The notes: generated from the letters alone by a model not told the origin. A DNA stretch of 64,000 bases from Mucilaginibacter sp. OK283 (GCF_900110415.1 NZ_FODR01000014.1:124001-188000), one strand, 5' to 3'; shown: positions 1 to 9,493, counted from the first letter of the stretch. Made by a program: numbers and translations.

Positions 1-159
1 CCAGCGTGCGCAGGTTGCGGACTTGAAGTTTGCTTGGTTCAACAAAAAAAATGCATTCTGTCTATCACCGTAGATGAAGTAATACAATCGGTATTTAAAA
101 TATTAAACAACAAGGCACCTGTTTCTTCGTCCATTTTAACCGCTGCTGTACAATTATGA
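1..159 (+). CDS. C-terminal end of a probable GT9 (heptosyltransferase-like) glycosyltransferase, cut by the window edge
   Basis: The first reading frame is open from base 1 to TGA at 157-159 and gives the last 52 residues of a protein. The tail is cysteine-rich and contains CILSITVDEV, which resembles the C-x3-IT-x-EEV end seen in ADP-heptose:LPS heptosyltransferase-type GT9 enzymes. Its stop codon overlaps the ATG of the next gene (ATGA, 156-159), which supports real coding and translational coupling into the polysaccharide operon. Only the tail is visible, so the family call is tentative. Confidence 0.5.
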   Translation, partial: PACAGCGLEVCLVQQKKCILSITVDEVIQSVFKILNNKAPVSSSILTAAVQL

Positions 160-1352
160 AAGTACTCCACGTAATTAGCAGTATGAACCCCGAAACTGGT
201 GGCGTATGTGAGGCGGTGAGAATATGCGCAGGCGGTTTGCAAAAGCTGGGTATACAAAACGAAGTTGTTAGTGTAGACGAAGATATTTTTAACAAAACAG
301 ACATCTTTCTTCAGCACGCATTAGGCCCGGCAGCAAACGCCTGGCATTATAGCAAATTATTATTGCCGTGGCTTTCTGCCAATATTACCCGGTTTGATGT
401 TGTAATAGTTCACGGCCTTTGGTTGTATCATGGTTTCGCCGTTTATAAAGCATTTAACGCGTTAAAGACAAGCGGTATTAAACCAAAACTATTTGTGATG
501 CCTCATGGCATGCTTGACCCCTATTTTCAACGGGCAAAAGGCCGGAGGATAAAAGCAATCAGGAATGTAATTTATTGGAGCTTAATTGAAAAAAAACTTA
601 TTAATAGCGCAGATAAAATTTTATTTACATGCGAAACTGAGCTAATTCTTGCCCGGCTGCCTTTCTGGCCATATAAACCAAAATCTGAGACTGTTGTTGG
701 CCTGGGGGTAATAGCTCCTCCCGCCTACAATATTAAAATGGCTGATGTTTTTAAAAACACAGTACCAGGATTAAATGATAGTCCGTATTTGCTTTTTCTC
801 AGCAGGATACACGAGAAAAAGGGGGTCGATTTAATTATTGATGCATACAAACAAATCGCCAAAAGCCAATTAAGTTCAATAAACGGTAAGGTTAGCAACC
901 TACCTAAACTTGTAATTGCCGGCCCGGGCCTCGACAGTAATTATGGAATACAAATGCAACAAACAGTTGCCGAATCGACACTCCTAAAAAACCTTGTTTA
1001 TTTTCCGGGTATGCTTACCGGCGAGGCCAAATGGGGAGCATTTTACGGGTGCGAGGCGTTTGTGCTGCCAAGTCATCAGGAAAACTTTGGAATAGCTGTA
1101 GTGGAAGCTTTAACATGTAATAAGCCGGTGCTCATATCAAACCAGGTAAACATCTGGCGCGAGTTATGCGAAGCCGGTGGTGCATTGGTTGCCGACGATA
1201 ATAAAACCGGGACTTATGATATGCTTAGTACCTGGCAGAAGTTATCATTAGTAGAAAAACAAAAAATGGGAGTCAACGCCCGGCGTTGCTACGACCAACA
1301 TTTTGAAGTGAATGCAGTCATCAATCGTTTTCAAGAGGTTTTATTCAATTAA
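156..1352 (+). CDS. Glycosyltransferase family 4
   Basis: A 398-residue cytoplasmic glycosyltransferase with the GT-B layout. The N-terminal half opens with KVLHVISSMNPETGGV, a glycine loop typical of acceptor-binding domains. The C-terminal half has the nucleotide-sugar-binding region with LLFLSRIHEKKG (the R/K pair) and an E-x7-E motif at E309 and E317 in HQENFGIAVVEAL. It should transfer a sugar from a nucleotide donor to the growing lipid-linked exopolysaccharide unit. The ATG at 156 overlaps the upstream stop (ATGA) and is the natural start. Donor and linkage cannot be read from sequence. The neighbours (acetyltransferase, GMC oxidoreductase, GT2, WcaI-like enzyme, gmd) place it in an exopolysaccharide cluster. 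Confidence 0.9.
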   Translation: MKVLHVISSMNPETGGVCEAVRICAGGLQKLGIQNEVVSVDEDIFNKTDIFLQHALGPAANAWHYSKLLLPWLSANITRFDVVIVHGLWLYHGFAVYKAFNALKTSGIKPKLFVMPHGMLDPYFQRAKGRRIKAIRNVIYWSLIEKKLINSADKILFTCETELILARLPFWPYKPKSETVVGLGVIAPPAYNIKMADVFKNTVPGLNDSPYLLFLSRIHEKKGVDLIIDAYKQIAKSQLSSINGKVSNLPKLVIAGPGLDSNYGIQMQQTVAESTLLKNLVYFPGMLTGEAKWGAFYGCEAFVLPSHQENFGIAVVEALTCNKPVLISNQVNIWRELCEAGGALVADDNKTGTYDMLSTWQKLSLVEKQKMGVNARRCYDQHFEVNAVINRFQEVLFN

Positions 1353-1403
1353 AAAAGTCCAGGGGCAAAATTGCCCGAACATAATCATAATCAAACAGCA
1401 AAT

Positions 1404-1994
1404 ATGTTTTCTTATCATAGTAAGGATAGTGTGGATGGATACTTACGGCCCGTATTTTCATTTTCTAATAAGCTACGAAGGGCCATTTGGAACCTGTGTT
1501 GGTCACTATTGTGCAGATGGACACCCAAGCCGCTGCATAAATGGCGGGTTTTAATTGTAAGAGCATTTGGTGGCAAAATTGGCGATAAAAATATCATCTA
1601 CCCCGATTGCAAGATATGGGCTCCGTGGCTACTGGAAACGGAGGATATTGTTACCATTGGCCCGGGGGTCGAGATTTATAATCCCGGTGGTGTTTTTTTG
1701 GGCCACCATTCAATCCTCTCCCAAAACGCTTACCTATGTGGCGCTACCCATGATTATAACACGGCCGATTTTACATATATCATGAAGCAAATAATCATAT
1801 CACCCTATTCCTGGATATGCTCAAAAGCGGTTGTGTTGCCAGGAGTGTGTTGCATGGATGGGAGTGTTTTGGGAGCTGCATCGGTAACATCACGAGATCT
1901 GGAGCCCTGGACAGTATATGGCGGACACCCGGCCCTGCCTTTAAAAAAACGAACTAACTTCTTAGACAACCTAAACAACAATCAGGATGAGTAA
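1404..1994 (+). CDS. WcaF-type left-handed beta-helix acetyltransferase
   Basis: About 196 residues. A basic, tryptophan-rich N-terminus is followed by hexapeptide-repeat sequence (IGDKNIIYPDCKIW..., VEIYNPGGVFLG, VVLPGVCCMDGSVLGA) and the THDYN segment, whose His is the usual catalytic base in this superfamily. It resembles colanic acid acetyltransferase WcaF and should O-acetylate a sugar in the repeat unit from acetyl-CoA. The open frame extends upstream to a TTG at 1371, but the in-frame ATG at 1404 gives the length normal for the family, so I use it. The end overlaps the start of the next gene by 8 bases, indicating translational coupling. Confidence 0.85.
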   Translation: MFSYHSKDSVDGYLRPVFSFSNKLRRAIWNLCWSLLCRWTPKPLHKWRVLIVRAFGGKIGDKNIIYPDCKIWAPWLLETEDIVTIGPGVEIYNPGGVFLGHHSILSQNAYLCGATHDYNTADFTYIMKQIIISPYSWICSKAVVLPGVCCMDGSVLGAASVTSRDLEPWTVYGGHPALPLKKRTNFLDNLNNNQDE

Positions 1995-3696
1995 ACATGA
2001 TTTCCCTTTTGATTTCGACCTATGCATCATTGGCAGTGGCCCGGCGGGCATTATCCTCGCTCTTGAATATTCGCGGCTAAACCCTCATAAATCTGTTGTA
2101 TTGCTTGAATACGGTGTAAGCGGGCAGCCGGCAGAAAACAGCTTAGATAGTTCCATTACAATAACCAATGTTGAAAATCATCACGCTCCTTCGGAGTGTA
2201 CGAATAAAGGTTTAGGGGGCACATCTGCAACCTGGGGAGGCCGTTGTGTGATGTATGATGATATCGATTTTATTGACCGCCCAATTTTAAACGGCAACTG
2301 TACATGGGATAGCACGTTGTTTAACGAAGTTAAAACCTACGCACCGGCAGCCGCCAAATACTTTGAATGCGGAAATGCCGATTTTAATTTGTCGGCCATA
2401 CCTGGTGTGCGATATAACACTATAGCCGAAGGGTTTAAACAAGGAATAGTAACCGACAACACATTAGAAAGATACAGTATGCCAACCCGCTTTGGCAAAC
2501 GTTATGAGAACGATATCAAAGCGCAAAAAAACCTGACTTTATTGCAGGGATTTGAAGCAAGGGATTTTTGTGCCCCCAACGAAAATGATATAGTTGAGTA
2601 CCTGACAGTAAGAGAAGTAGCTACCAAAATTGAATTCAAAATATCTGCCGGTTCATTTATTATAGCATCAGGCGCCCAGGAAAGCACCCGGATATTACTG
2701 CGTAACACACAGCTATTTAACAATTTAGGCAATACACCACAAGCTTTGGGGAAATATTACCAGGGCCATTTATCGGGAAAAATTGCCAGCGTTAAATTTT
2801 ATGGTAATCCCAAAAAAACAGACTATTCTTTCATAAAACATGCTGATGGAACTTATACAAGGCGCAGATTTCAGTTTTCGACCGATTTTTTAAAGGCTAA
2901 AAACCTGTTAAACACAGCTATGTGGCTGGACAACCCTTTATACTTTGATCCTAAGCACCGGAGCGGGGCGATGTCTTTTATGTACATGGCAATGATAACT
3001 CCGGTACTTGGCAAAAAACTGGCGCCGCCGGCAATTGCACATTCAATTACCAAAGGCAAAGTAACCAGGGTCCCCGCACATATAGGCAATATTATAAAGG
3101 GATTACCAAATTCGCTGTTAAAACCTGCTGCCATTTTCTATAAAAGGTACTGCGTTAAACGTAAACTGCCCGGTATATTTCTTTACAGCCCTAAAAACAC
3201 TTATGCGTTACATTTTCACGCCGAGCAAATACCTTCTGCAAGCAATTGCATGGAACTGGCTGCCGACGGTGAAACCTTACAAATTAATTATTCAGTTACC
3301 GATCAGGACGTTTCGTCGGTGATTGAACTGCACGATGTACTCGATAAGTGGTTAAGAGATTGCGGTTGCGGCGAACTTGAATATTGGTTTGACAAAAACC
3401 AGTTACCTGCAGCAATTAAAAGCATGACTAAAGACGGGTTACATCAATCCGGAACAACAAGAATATCCGACTTTCCTGATAGTGGCGTGGTTGATAAAAA
3501 CCTGAAGCTTTGGGGCACCGGCAATGTATATGTATGTAGCAGTTCGGTTTTTCCCACATCCGGACAAGCAAATCCAACCTTTTTTTTAGGTGCATTTGCT
3601 GTACGACTGGCAAGCTATTTAACTGATGTATCACAAATCGATCTGCAAAATAATCACGAGGCTAATGACGCCGGAGTTTTAATATTACAAAAATGA
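1987..3696 (+). CDS. GMC-family FAD-dependent oxidoreductase
   Basis: 569 residues. The N-terminal Rossmann segment has the dinucleotide-binding motif GSGPAG followed by an acidic strand end (VVLLEYG). The loop GLGGTSATWGGRC is typical of GMC oxidoreductases. Near the C-terminus, the His of LHQSGTTRI (about residue 486) and the Asn of QANPT (about 529) form the expected catalytic pair. The family oxidises alcohols or sugars with FAD. In this operon the likely substrate is a sugar hydroxyl of the repeat unit, but that is inference. It overlaps the acetyltransferase by 8 bases and the GT2 gene by 4 (ATGA, 3693-3696), so it is translated as part of the same unit. No signal peptide is visible, so it is cytoplasmic. 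Confidence 0.88.
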   Translation: MSKHDFPFDFDLCIIGSGPAGIILALEYSRLNPHKSVVLLEYGVSGQPAENSLDSSITITNVENHHAPSECTNKGLGGTSATWGGRCVMYDDIDFIDRPILNGNCTWDSTLFNEVKTYAPAAAKYFECGNADFNLSAIPGVRYNTIAEGFKQGIVTDNTLERYSMPTRFGKRYENDIKAQKNLTLLQGFEARDFCAPNENDIVEYLTVREVATKIEFKISAGSFIIASGAQESTRILLRNTQLFNNLGNTPQALGKYYQGHLSGKIASVKFYGNPKKTDYSFIKHADGTYTRRRFQFSTDFLKAKNLLNTAMWLDNPLYFDPKHRSGAMSFMYMAMITPVLGKKLAPPAIAHSITKGKVTRVPAHIGNIIKGLPNSLLKPAAIFYKRYCVKRKLPGIFLYSPKNTYALHFHAEQIPSASNCMELAADGETLQINYSVTDQDVSSVIELHDVLDKWLRDCGCGELEYWFDKNQLPAAIKSMTKDGLHQSGTTRISDFPDSGVVDKNLKLWGTGNVYVCSSSVFPTSGQANPTFFLGAFAVRLASYLTDVSQIDLQNNHEANDAGVLILQK

Positions 3697-4577
3697 TATC
3701 GGTAATTATACTTACAAAAAACGAAGAAACGGACCTGCCCGCGTGCTTAAATTCGTTAACCTGGACAGATGACATTCATGTTATGGATTCCTTTAGCACG
3801 GATAAAACCTGCGAAATTGCCAGGCAACATGGTGCAAAAATTAGCATGAACGCATTTGAAAGCTTCGGGAAACAGCGCAACTTTGCACTCGAAAATATTG
3901 TTTTAAAACATAATTGGGTACTGTTTTTAGATGCTGACGAAGTTAGTACCCCCGCATTTGCCAATGCTATTAAGTTGGCTATCGATAACGCCGACGAAGA
4001 AACAGCCGGCTTTTACTGTTGCTGGAAAATGATGCTTGAAGGCATATGGCTTAAAAGAAGCGACAACTTCCCCAAATGGCAGTTGCGCTTATTGCGTAAA
4101 GGCCGGGTAACTTTTAAAGATTTCGGGCACGGTCAAAAAGAAGACAAGGTAATTGGGAATGTTTTATACATAAAAGAGCCTTATACGCACTTCGGTTTTT
4201 CAAAAGGGTGGTCTCATTGGATTGAAAGGCATAACCGCTATTCATCACTGGAAGCAATTGCGCGACTGGATATATGCCCGCCGTTTAAAAACATATTCAG
4301 TAAACATGGAAGCACACGAAATCCGGCATTAAAATCCTGGATGATCAAAGTACCCGGCTGGCCGTTATTAAGATTTATATATACATACATATTCAGTTTG
4401 GGCTTTACTGAAGGCTTACCGGGACTTATTTATGCTATTAATCTCTCTTTTTATGAGCATATGATTATGATTAAAACCAGGGAAATTTTATCACAAAGGC
4501 ATAAAACGTCTAAAGATATCGGCCAGAATTCTATCGCGATAAGTAAACAAGAATCTCCCGAATTGGAACTCATTTAA
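3693..4577 (+). CDS. Glycosyltransferase family 2 (WaaE/KdtX-like)
   Basis: 294 residues with a GT-A fold. The opening ISVIILTKNEETDLPACLNS and the following WTDDIHVMDSFSTDKT are typical of the WaaE/lgtF-like GT2 group. The DxD metal and donor motif is D80-A81-D82 in LFLDADE. The later HWIERHNRYSSLEA segment is common in this subgroup, where a membrane-associated tail follows (here around WPLLRFIYTYIFSLGF). It should add a hexose during repeat-unit assembly at the inner face of the membrane. The start ATG overlaps the stop of the GMC gene. A 195-base gap separates it from the next gene, so this may end the first transcription unit. Confidence 0.88.
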   Translation: MISVIILTKNEETDLPACLNSLTWTDDIHVMDSFSTDKTCEIARQHGAKISMNAFESFGKQRNFALENIVLKHNWVLFLDADEVSTPAFANAIKLAIDNADEETAGFYCCWKMMLEGIWLKRSDNFPKWQLRLLRKGRVTFKDFGHGQKEDKVIGNVLYIKEPYTHFGFSKGWSHWIERHNRYSSLEAIARLDICPPFKNIFSKHGSTRNPALKSWMIKVPGWPLLRFIYTYIFSLGFTEGLPGLIYAINLSFYEHMIMIKTREILSQRHKTSKDIGQNSIAISKQESPELELI

Positions 4578-4772
4578 CAGGTTTACAATAATATCGTTTT
4601 TTAAAACCGCGCAACATGGCTATGAATATCGATAAGTAAGCGGTTATTTGTCAAAAACCCCTACAAACGCAATAGTCCATCAGCCATTATATTATATAAA
4701 TAACAACGGCCATTACCATAGGCGCCTGGAAGACCAGCACTCAGGCATTAACTTTACTTGCACTTATATAAA

Positions 4773-6065
4773 ATGACAATTTCAAAAAACAAGAGTGTTA
4801 TCATTATAGGGATAAACTTTTCACCAGAGCTAACCGGTATTGGAAAATATACCGGCGAAATGGTTGAGTGGTTAACCGAGAATCATTTTTTGTGCACAAT
4901 GGTTACAGCTTTCCCCTACTATCCTTATTGGCAAACTCAAAAGCCGTATAAAAATCGTTTTTTTAGCCGCGAGACATTAAAGAATGGTAAGTTAAATATT
5001 TATCGTTGTCCGCTGTATGTACCAAAACAACCGAGCGGCTTAAAAAGACTTATTCACGAATTTAGTTTTTTTGTATCCGCTTTTGTGATGGTAATCTACC
5101 TGCTTTTTAAGCCCAAAAAAGACTATATTTTTTGTATTGCTCCGCCTTTTCACCTTGGTTTTTTGGGATTGATATACAGATTTTTCAAAGGGGGTAAAAT
5201 CATTTATCACATACAGGACCTGCAAATTGAAGCGGCCCGCGACCTGCAAATAATTAAATCGGACAAAGCTTTTAAAGCACTGTTCGCGATGGAACGGCTA
5301 ATCATGAAAAAGGTGGATTACGTAAGTACTATATCTACCGGAATGCTTAAAAAGATCTCAAAAAAAACTGTAAAGGACATATTATTCTTTCCCAATTGGG
5401 TAGATACCACTGCCTATTGCCCGTTATATGACAACGCAGAAATGAAAATATTGTGGGGGTTTCACGAAGACGATAAAATTGTTTTATATTCAGGAAGTAT
5501 AGGAGAAAAACAGGGATTAGAAAGCATCCTGACCGTAGCAAAACACCTGGAGTCATCTACGTTTATAAAATTTGTCATTTGCGGAACCGGGCCATACAAG
5601 GAGAAACTTATAGCAAAAGCTAAAGAGCAAAAACTTGACAATGTGCATTTTTTGCCCTTACAACAGCCAGACCAATTCAATAATTTTCTTAACATGGCCG
5701 ATATTCATCTGGTACTCCAAAAAAAGAGTGCAAGCGACCTGGTTATGCCCTCAAAATTAACCACTATTTTGGCAGTAGGCGGGCTGGCGCTTATAACTGC
5801 CGAACCTGGTACAAACCTTTTTGAAATTGTTAACGACAACAAAATGGGTGTTGTTATCGCTTCAGAAAATTTAAGTTCTCTCGAAAACGCTATTTTAAAG
5901 TTCTGTACTTCAGATAACTCAATATTAAAGCTCAACGGACGCAAATACGCCGAAAATTATTTGAACAAGGATAGTATACTTAATAAACTCTTTAATAAGT
6001 TAGAAAACCGAACGCCTGTTGATATTGATGAAAAACGGCCTCTTGAATACCTGGAATTAAAATAG
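4773..6065 (+). CDS. WcaI-type colanic acid glycosyltransferase (GT4)
   Basis: About 430 residues. The N-terminus FSPELTGIGKYTGEMVEWL matches the WcaI-like group of GT4 enzymes. A hydrophobic stretch (about residues 100-115) and the IYHIQDLQIEAARDL segment are also characteristic. The C-terminal domain has the donor-binding region IVLYSGSIGEKQGLE and an MPSKLTTILAVGG loop. It probably adds a sugar in colanic-acid-like polymer synthesis. I choose ATG 4773 over the upstream TTG at 4758 because the TTG adds only five residues with no recognisable ribosome site. It shares the strand and theme with the genes at 156-4577. Confidence 0.87.
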   Translation: MTISKNKSVIIIGINFSPELTGIGKYTGEMVEWLTENHFLCTMVTAFPYYPYWQTQKPYKNRFFSRETLKNGKLNIYRCPLYVPKQPSGLKRLIHEFSFFVSAFVMVIYLLFKPKKDYIFCIAPPFHLGFLGLIYRFFKGGKIIYHIQDLQIEAARDLQIIKSDKAFKALFAMERLIMKKVDYVSTISTGMLKKISKKTVKDILFFPNWVDTTAYCPLYDNAEMKILWGFHEDDKIVLYSGSIGEKQGLESILTVAKHLESSTFIKFVICGTGPYKEKLIAKAKEQKLDNVHFLPLQQPDQFNNFLNMADIHLVLQKKSASDLVMPSKLTTILAVGGLALITAEPGTNLFEIVNDNKMGVVIASENLSSLENAILKFCTSDNSILKLNGRKYAENYLNKDSILNKLFNKLENRTPVDIDEKRPLEYLELK

Positions 6066-6177
6066 TTGCTCCCATATCAAACAGGCAACACTTTTTTTAA
6101 TAATTATAAAAACGAATAAAAAAACACAACCAATGATGGCGCCTCACGTATAAAGGTTAATTAAAAGAGCGAAACAA

Positions 6178-6426
6178 ATGCAACTTTTCTTAACTTGTGC
6201 TTCCGTAATGGCTACGTCCCAAAATCAAAAAGCTTACGTTACCGATATGGAACGTGATCTGACATTTTTCGGTTCAGTAAAATCGTTAACCGAGCATAAC
6301 GGGATACTCACTATTTGCATGAGTGAAGCGGCTGTTTATGAATACTCTTCGTCAAATTACCTGTACCAGGAAGTCGAAATTTCCTTTTCAAGGCCTAAAA
6401 GTGTTATTCATATAGAAGAGGCTTAA
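6178..6426 (+). CDS. Small hypothetical protein (82 aa)
   Basis: I do not recognise this protein. It is a short ATG-started frame of 82 residues, soluble, with mixed beta-type sequence (for example ERDLTFFGSVKSL and LYQEVEISFSRPKSVIHI). A second in-frame Met at residue 11 could be the true start, since the first ten residues (MQLFLTCASV) read like weak upstream sequence. It lies alone between the WcaI-type gene and gmd on the same strand. Its codon use looks like that of its neighbours. It could be a small regulator or a chance frame. Confidence 0.4.
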   Translation: MQLFLTCASVMATSQNQKAYVTDMERDLTFFGSVKSLTEHNGILTICMSEAAVYEYSSSNYLYQEVEISFSRPKSVIHIEEA

Positions 6427-6651
6427 TTCTAATCTTACTTAATTTTCATTCTTTTTTTACAATGCTAACTTGTCGGCGTTAACAGTCTGTGCTACAGTAT
6501 TGTTAGCTCTGGTATTTATTTCGCATTATTGCCACCTATCGCGTCAGCAAATAAATAAAAGTCTCGAAATTTCCAGTTAAAGAAATCCCTTTGTTTAATT
6601 ACAAGGTAACTGCCTTGCGCAATAATCTAAATCAATAAAACGCTACATTTC

Positions 6652-7767
6652 ATGAAGAAAAAAGCATTAATAACAGGTATAACAGGCCAGGACGGCGCCT
6701 ACCTGGCCGAATTATTATTATCAAAGGACTATGAAGTTCATGGTATAAAACGAAGAAGTTCGCTTTTTAACACCGAGCGTATTGACCATTTATACCAGGA
6801 TCCGCATGATGAAGACAGACGTTTCATTATGCATTATGGCGATTTATCCGACTCAACTAACCTGATACGCATCATACAACAAGTTCAGCCGGACGAAATT
6901 TATAACCTGGGTGCGATGTCTCACGTTAAAGTAAGCTTTGATACCCCAGAGTATACAGCCAATGCTGATGGAATTGGCACCCTCCGGCTCTTAGAGGCTA
7001 TAAGAATTTTGCAACTCACAAAAAAAACCAGGATTTACCAGGCTTCAACTTCAGAGTTATATGGACTTGTACAAGCCGTACCGCAATCAGAAACTACACC
7101 TTTTTACCCGCGGTCGCCTTATGCTGTGGCCAAATTGTACGCGTACTGGATAACTGTTAATTACAGGGAAGCATATAACATATTTGCGTGTAATGGCATC
7201 CTTTTTAACCATGAAAGCCCCTTACGCGGTGAAACTTTTGTTACCCGCAAAATTACACGGGCAGCAGTAAAAATTGCGTTAGGACTTCAAAATAAACTAT
7301 TTCTTGGAAACCTCGATTCGCGGCGCGACTGGGGACATGCCAAGGACTATGTTGAAGCCATGTGGCTTATTTTACAGCAGGATAAACCAGAAGACTATGT
7401 AATTGCAACAGGAGTAACTACAACGGTAAGAGATTTTGTTAAAATGGCTTTCCAGGAACTCGGTATAGAGATAGTGTTTGAAGGCGAAGGTGTCGACGAA
7501 AAAGGATATGTATCGGCTTGCCACAATATGGATTATCTGATTGAAATTGGTAAAGAAATAATCTCGGTAGACCCTGCTTATTTCCGCCCTACCGAAGTGG
7601 AACTATTAATTGGCGATCCAACTAAAGCTATTGAAAAACTGGGATGGAAAATCAAATATGATTTAAAAATGCTGGTTAATGACATGGTAACGTCTGATAT
7701 AACTCTTTTCGAGAGACAAAAGCTGTTAAAAGACATGGGATACGAAATTAAGAACCAGTTTGAATAG
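6652..7767 (+). CDS. gmd: GDP-mannose 4,6-dehydratase
   Basis: 371 residues, the normal length for Gmd. The NADP-binding motif is TGITGQDG at residues 8-15. The catalytic tyrosine and lysine are Y157 and K161 in SPYAVAK, and TSELYG supplies the catalytic Thr/Ser region. [11 protein letters not shown] is the usual C-terminal signature. It converts GDP-mannose to GDP-4-keto-6-deoxymannose, the precursor of GDP-fucose and other 6-deoxy sugars, which fits the exopolysaccharide cluster upstream. No fcl (GMER) gene follows inside the window; the cluster ends here and gives way to mobile-element debris. Confidence 0.96.
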   Translation: MKKKALITGITGQDGAYLAELLLSKDYEVHGIKRRSSLFNTERIDHLYQDPHDEDRRFIMHYGDLSDSTNLIRIIQQVQPDEIYNLGAMSHVKVSFDTPEYTANADGIGTLRLLEAIRILQLTKKTRIYQASTSELYGLVQAVPQSETTPFYPRSPYAVAKLYAYWITVNYREAYNIFACNGILFNHESPLRGETFVTRKITRAAVKIALGLQNKLFLGNLDSRRDWGHAKDYVEAMWLILQQDKPEDYVIATGVTTTVRDFVKMAFQELGIEIVFEGEGVDEKGYVSACHNMDYLIEIGKEIISVDPAYFRPTEVELLIGDPTKAIEKLGWKIKYDLKMLVNDMVTSDITLFERQKLLKDMGYEIKNQFE

Positions 7768-8005
7768 TTCATTAGATACTTAATATTGTAATTGTAAGTA
7801 CCGCCTTCTTTTTTGTGGTGTTTAAGAACCACTTCCTTATTTGTAGCCATGCTTACGAAGTTGGCTGTAAAACATTTTCGTTAGTTGAGCAGATTTCGGT
7901 GTTAACACTATACACTATCTCTCAACTGACGAATTATATTTTTATGGAATTGCTCTCAGGGCATAAAAAAGCCCTTCTACAATAGTAAAAGAGCTTTTCG
8001 AAAAA

Positions 8006-8040
8006 GGGGGTAAATGATGGGGCTCGAACCCACGACCCTC
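8006..8040 (-). other. 3' fragment of a tRNA gene, probable attachment (att) scar
   Basis: Read on the minus strand, this stretch carries a T-arm with the GTTCGAGCC loop (stem GTGGG/CCCAT) followed by an acceptor-strand-like CATTTAC. No matching 5' acceptor half (GTAAATG) or D-arm lies upstream, so it is not a complete tRNA gene. Tyrosine-recombinase elements in Bacteroidota often integrate into tRNA 3' ends and leave such a fragment at the far junction. The isotype is not decided. No second copy of this fragment was seen in the window. Confidence 0.6.
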
Positions 8041-8111
8041 GGTACCACAAACTCATGGTACATTATCCTAAAGACCTATTTTTCAACAACTTGACAGCCG
8101 ACTAAAACATC

Positions 8112-8132
8112 TTGTAAAACAGTTGTAAAACA
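8112..8132. repeat. Two direct repeats TTGTAAAACA, 11-bp period
   Basis: TTGTAAAACA occurs at 8112-8121 and again at 8123-8132, about 70-100 bases from the tRNA fragment. Short direct repeats at this distance are what arm-type integrase sites look like, but no integrase gene is left in the window, so the role is inferred. Confidence 0.4.
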
Positions 8133-8346
8133 AGAGACCTGTAATGTCGATTAATCAAAAATAACATTTTTTTCTGTTCCTTGAAAGTAATTGTTAACGA
8201 AGTATACGCGTTGCGACTGGATTCTCGCTAAGTTTTGCAAGAAAACTGGTTGAACTATGGCGTACGAACATCCAACTTATAATGGTGGAGTGATAACAGG
8301 CTGACCGAGAATTCAGGGCATTCTTAATTTTTGTTAAATTAGTGGT

Positions 8347-8705
8347 ATGCCAAGCAAATTTAAACCACAAAATAATAGACAGTTATTTTTTTTCTACCAC
8401 CGAGTGTAGATGATTTTATTCCCGAGGGGCATTTAGCGAGAGTAATTGATGAAATAGTGGAAGCTTTGGACACTAAACCAATTGAGAATAAGTATCATTT
8501 TCGGGGTCAAAAGAGCTATCATCCTAAAATGCTGATCAAACTCCTGATCTATGGATATTCAACCGGCGTATTTTCAGGTAGAAAAATAGCGATGAAATGT
8601 GAGAGTGAAACTGCCTTTATGTATTTGACTGGTATGTACCAGCCCGATTTTAGAACCATCAATGATTTCAGAAAAGGTTATATAACTGATTTCTTTCATC
8701 GCACC
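8347..8705 (+). pseudogene. Broken IS1182-type transposase, N-terminal part
   Basis: A transposase start MPSKFKPQNNRQL begins at ATG 8347. After a run of eight T (8386-8393) the frame changes and continues as FLPPSVDDFIPEGHLARVIDE, then KMLIKLLIYGYSTGVFSGRKI and FRTINDFRKG, which is the DUF772-type N-terminal domain of IS1182-family transposases. Restoring the family-like reading needs a one-base insertion or two-base deletion in the T run. Homology stops near 8705; what follows does not look like transposase, and the catalytic DDE domain is absent. The element is dead. The apparent GTG start at 8457 is only where the second frame first offers a start codon. Confidence 0.75.
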
Positions 8706-8787
8706 GTTGTCCCGGCAAAAATTACTAATAGCTATCGCACACTAATATTTAAAAAGCTTGCTGGACCACTATGCAACAAAACCATCC

Positions 8788-8814
8788 CGACCCACTACGG
8801 ATCGGGGTGGGTCG
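8788..8814. repeat. 8-bp inverted repeat (REP-like hairpin)
   Basis: CGACCCAC (8788-8795) and GTGGGTCG (8807-8814) are perfect inverted arms around an 11-base loop. There is no T tract, so it is more like a repetitive palindrome or element end than a terminator. It lies just past the truncated transposase. Confidence 0.4.
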
Positions 8815-8883
8815 CCATGCCCTGTTCATTCGCAACTTTTCAGAATGTATTTAAGCGTCCTGTAACGCTGATCACTTCAACTT

Positions 8884-8990
8884 ACTGAACGAAATATCCA
8901 AGGTTCCTGTTTTCTGCCTCGTCGATAAATGCATCCAGTTTTGTTGTGTTGAATTTTTCCTTTAATGCCTGTTCAGTTGCCTTGAGTTGA
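8884..8990 (-). pseudogene. C-terminal gene fragment, unknown family
   Basis: On the minus strand the frame reads DQLKATEQALKEKF, then TKLDAFIDEAENRN and ends LGYFVQ with a TAA stop at 8884-8886. The helical, charged sequence looks like a genuine protein tail, but the frame has no start. It abuts the plus-strand fragment that follows at about 8990. I cannot name the family. Confidence 0.4.
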
Positions 8991-9235
8991 TCATTCAGAC
9001 ACTAAAGGCTGATGCGCCTGACGACGAGCAGTTTCGAATGTTTGTTGTTTCGGCAAGTTATCATGGAAACTATCAGGCAAGGATTATCCTTCGTTATCAT
9101 GAAGAAGGCGAAAGAAGTATTAGGATCATCCATGATTACCAGTTGGAGCATTTAACCCTGCAAACCGGAACGGATTATTGGAATGCTGCTACCAGTGTAG
9201 TTAACGACGCAGGAGAAATAGATAACAGTGCATAG
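8987..9235 (+). CDS. Hypothetical protein fragment (82 aa)
   Basis: The frame runs from a TTG at 8987 to TAG at 9233-9235. It contains FRMFVVSASYHGNYQARIIL and SIRIIHDYQLEHL, which read as beta-rich protein sequence, but I do not recognise it. The open frame extends upstream only to about 8966, overlapping an opposite-strand fragment, so this is probably the C-terminal part of a gene whose front was lost. The 258 bases after it hold nothing I can identify. Confidence 0.3.
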   Translation: MIIQTLKADAPDDEQFRMFVVSASYHGNYQARIILRYHEEGERSIRIIHDYQLEHLTLQTGTDYWNAATSVVNDAGEIDNSA

Positions 9236-9493
9236 TTACCTATTGTCAACAATATCGGTAATTTGTTTGTCGTTGACCTGGAGACAACAATCAGGTAAAA
9301 AACAAGGAATACGAAATCAAAAAAGGCTTTACCAGGAGTATTTAAAAGACTGGTCGCTCGCAAGGGTAACAGCTGCAAACCAGCATGGGGACCATTAGAT
9401 ATTCACGAAAGAGCCACTGCGATATCGCAGTCGGCAATTGCTCATTGGAGTTATTAATATCACAAATAACACTGATATAGTTACTTACCTGGC

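Noticed and set aside
8006-8090. A complete tRNA gene on the minus strand
   Set aside because: No 5' acceptor strand or D-arm is present, and the stem upstream has an eight-base loop, so only a 3' fragment is supported.
8347-8705. Programmed frameshift in the IS1182-type transposase at the T8 run
   Set aside because: The gene also lacks its catalytic half, so slippage or decay is the simpler reading.
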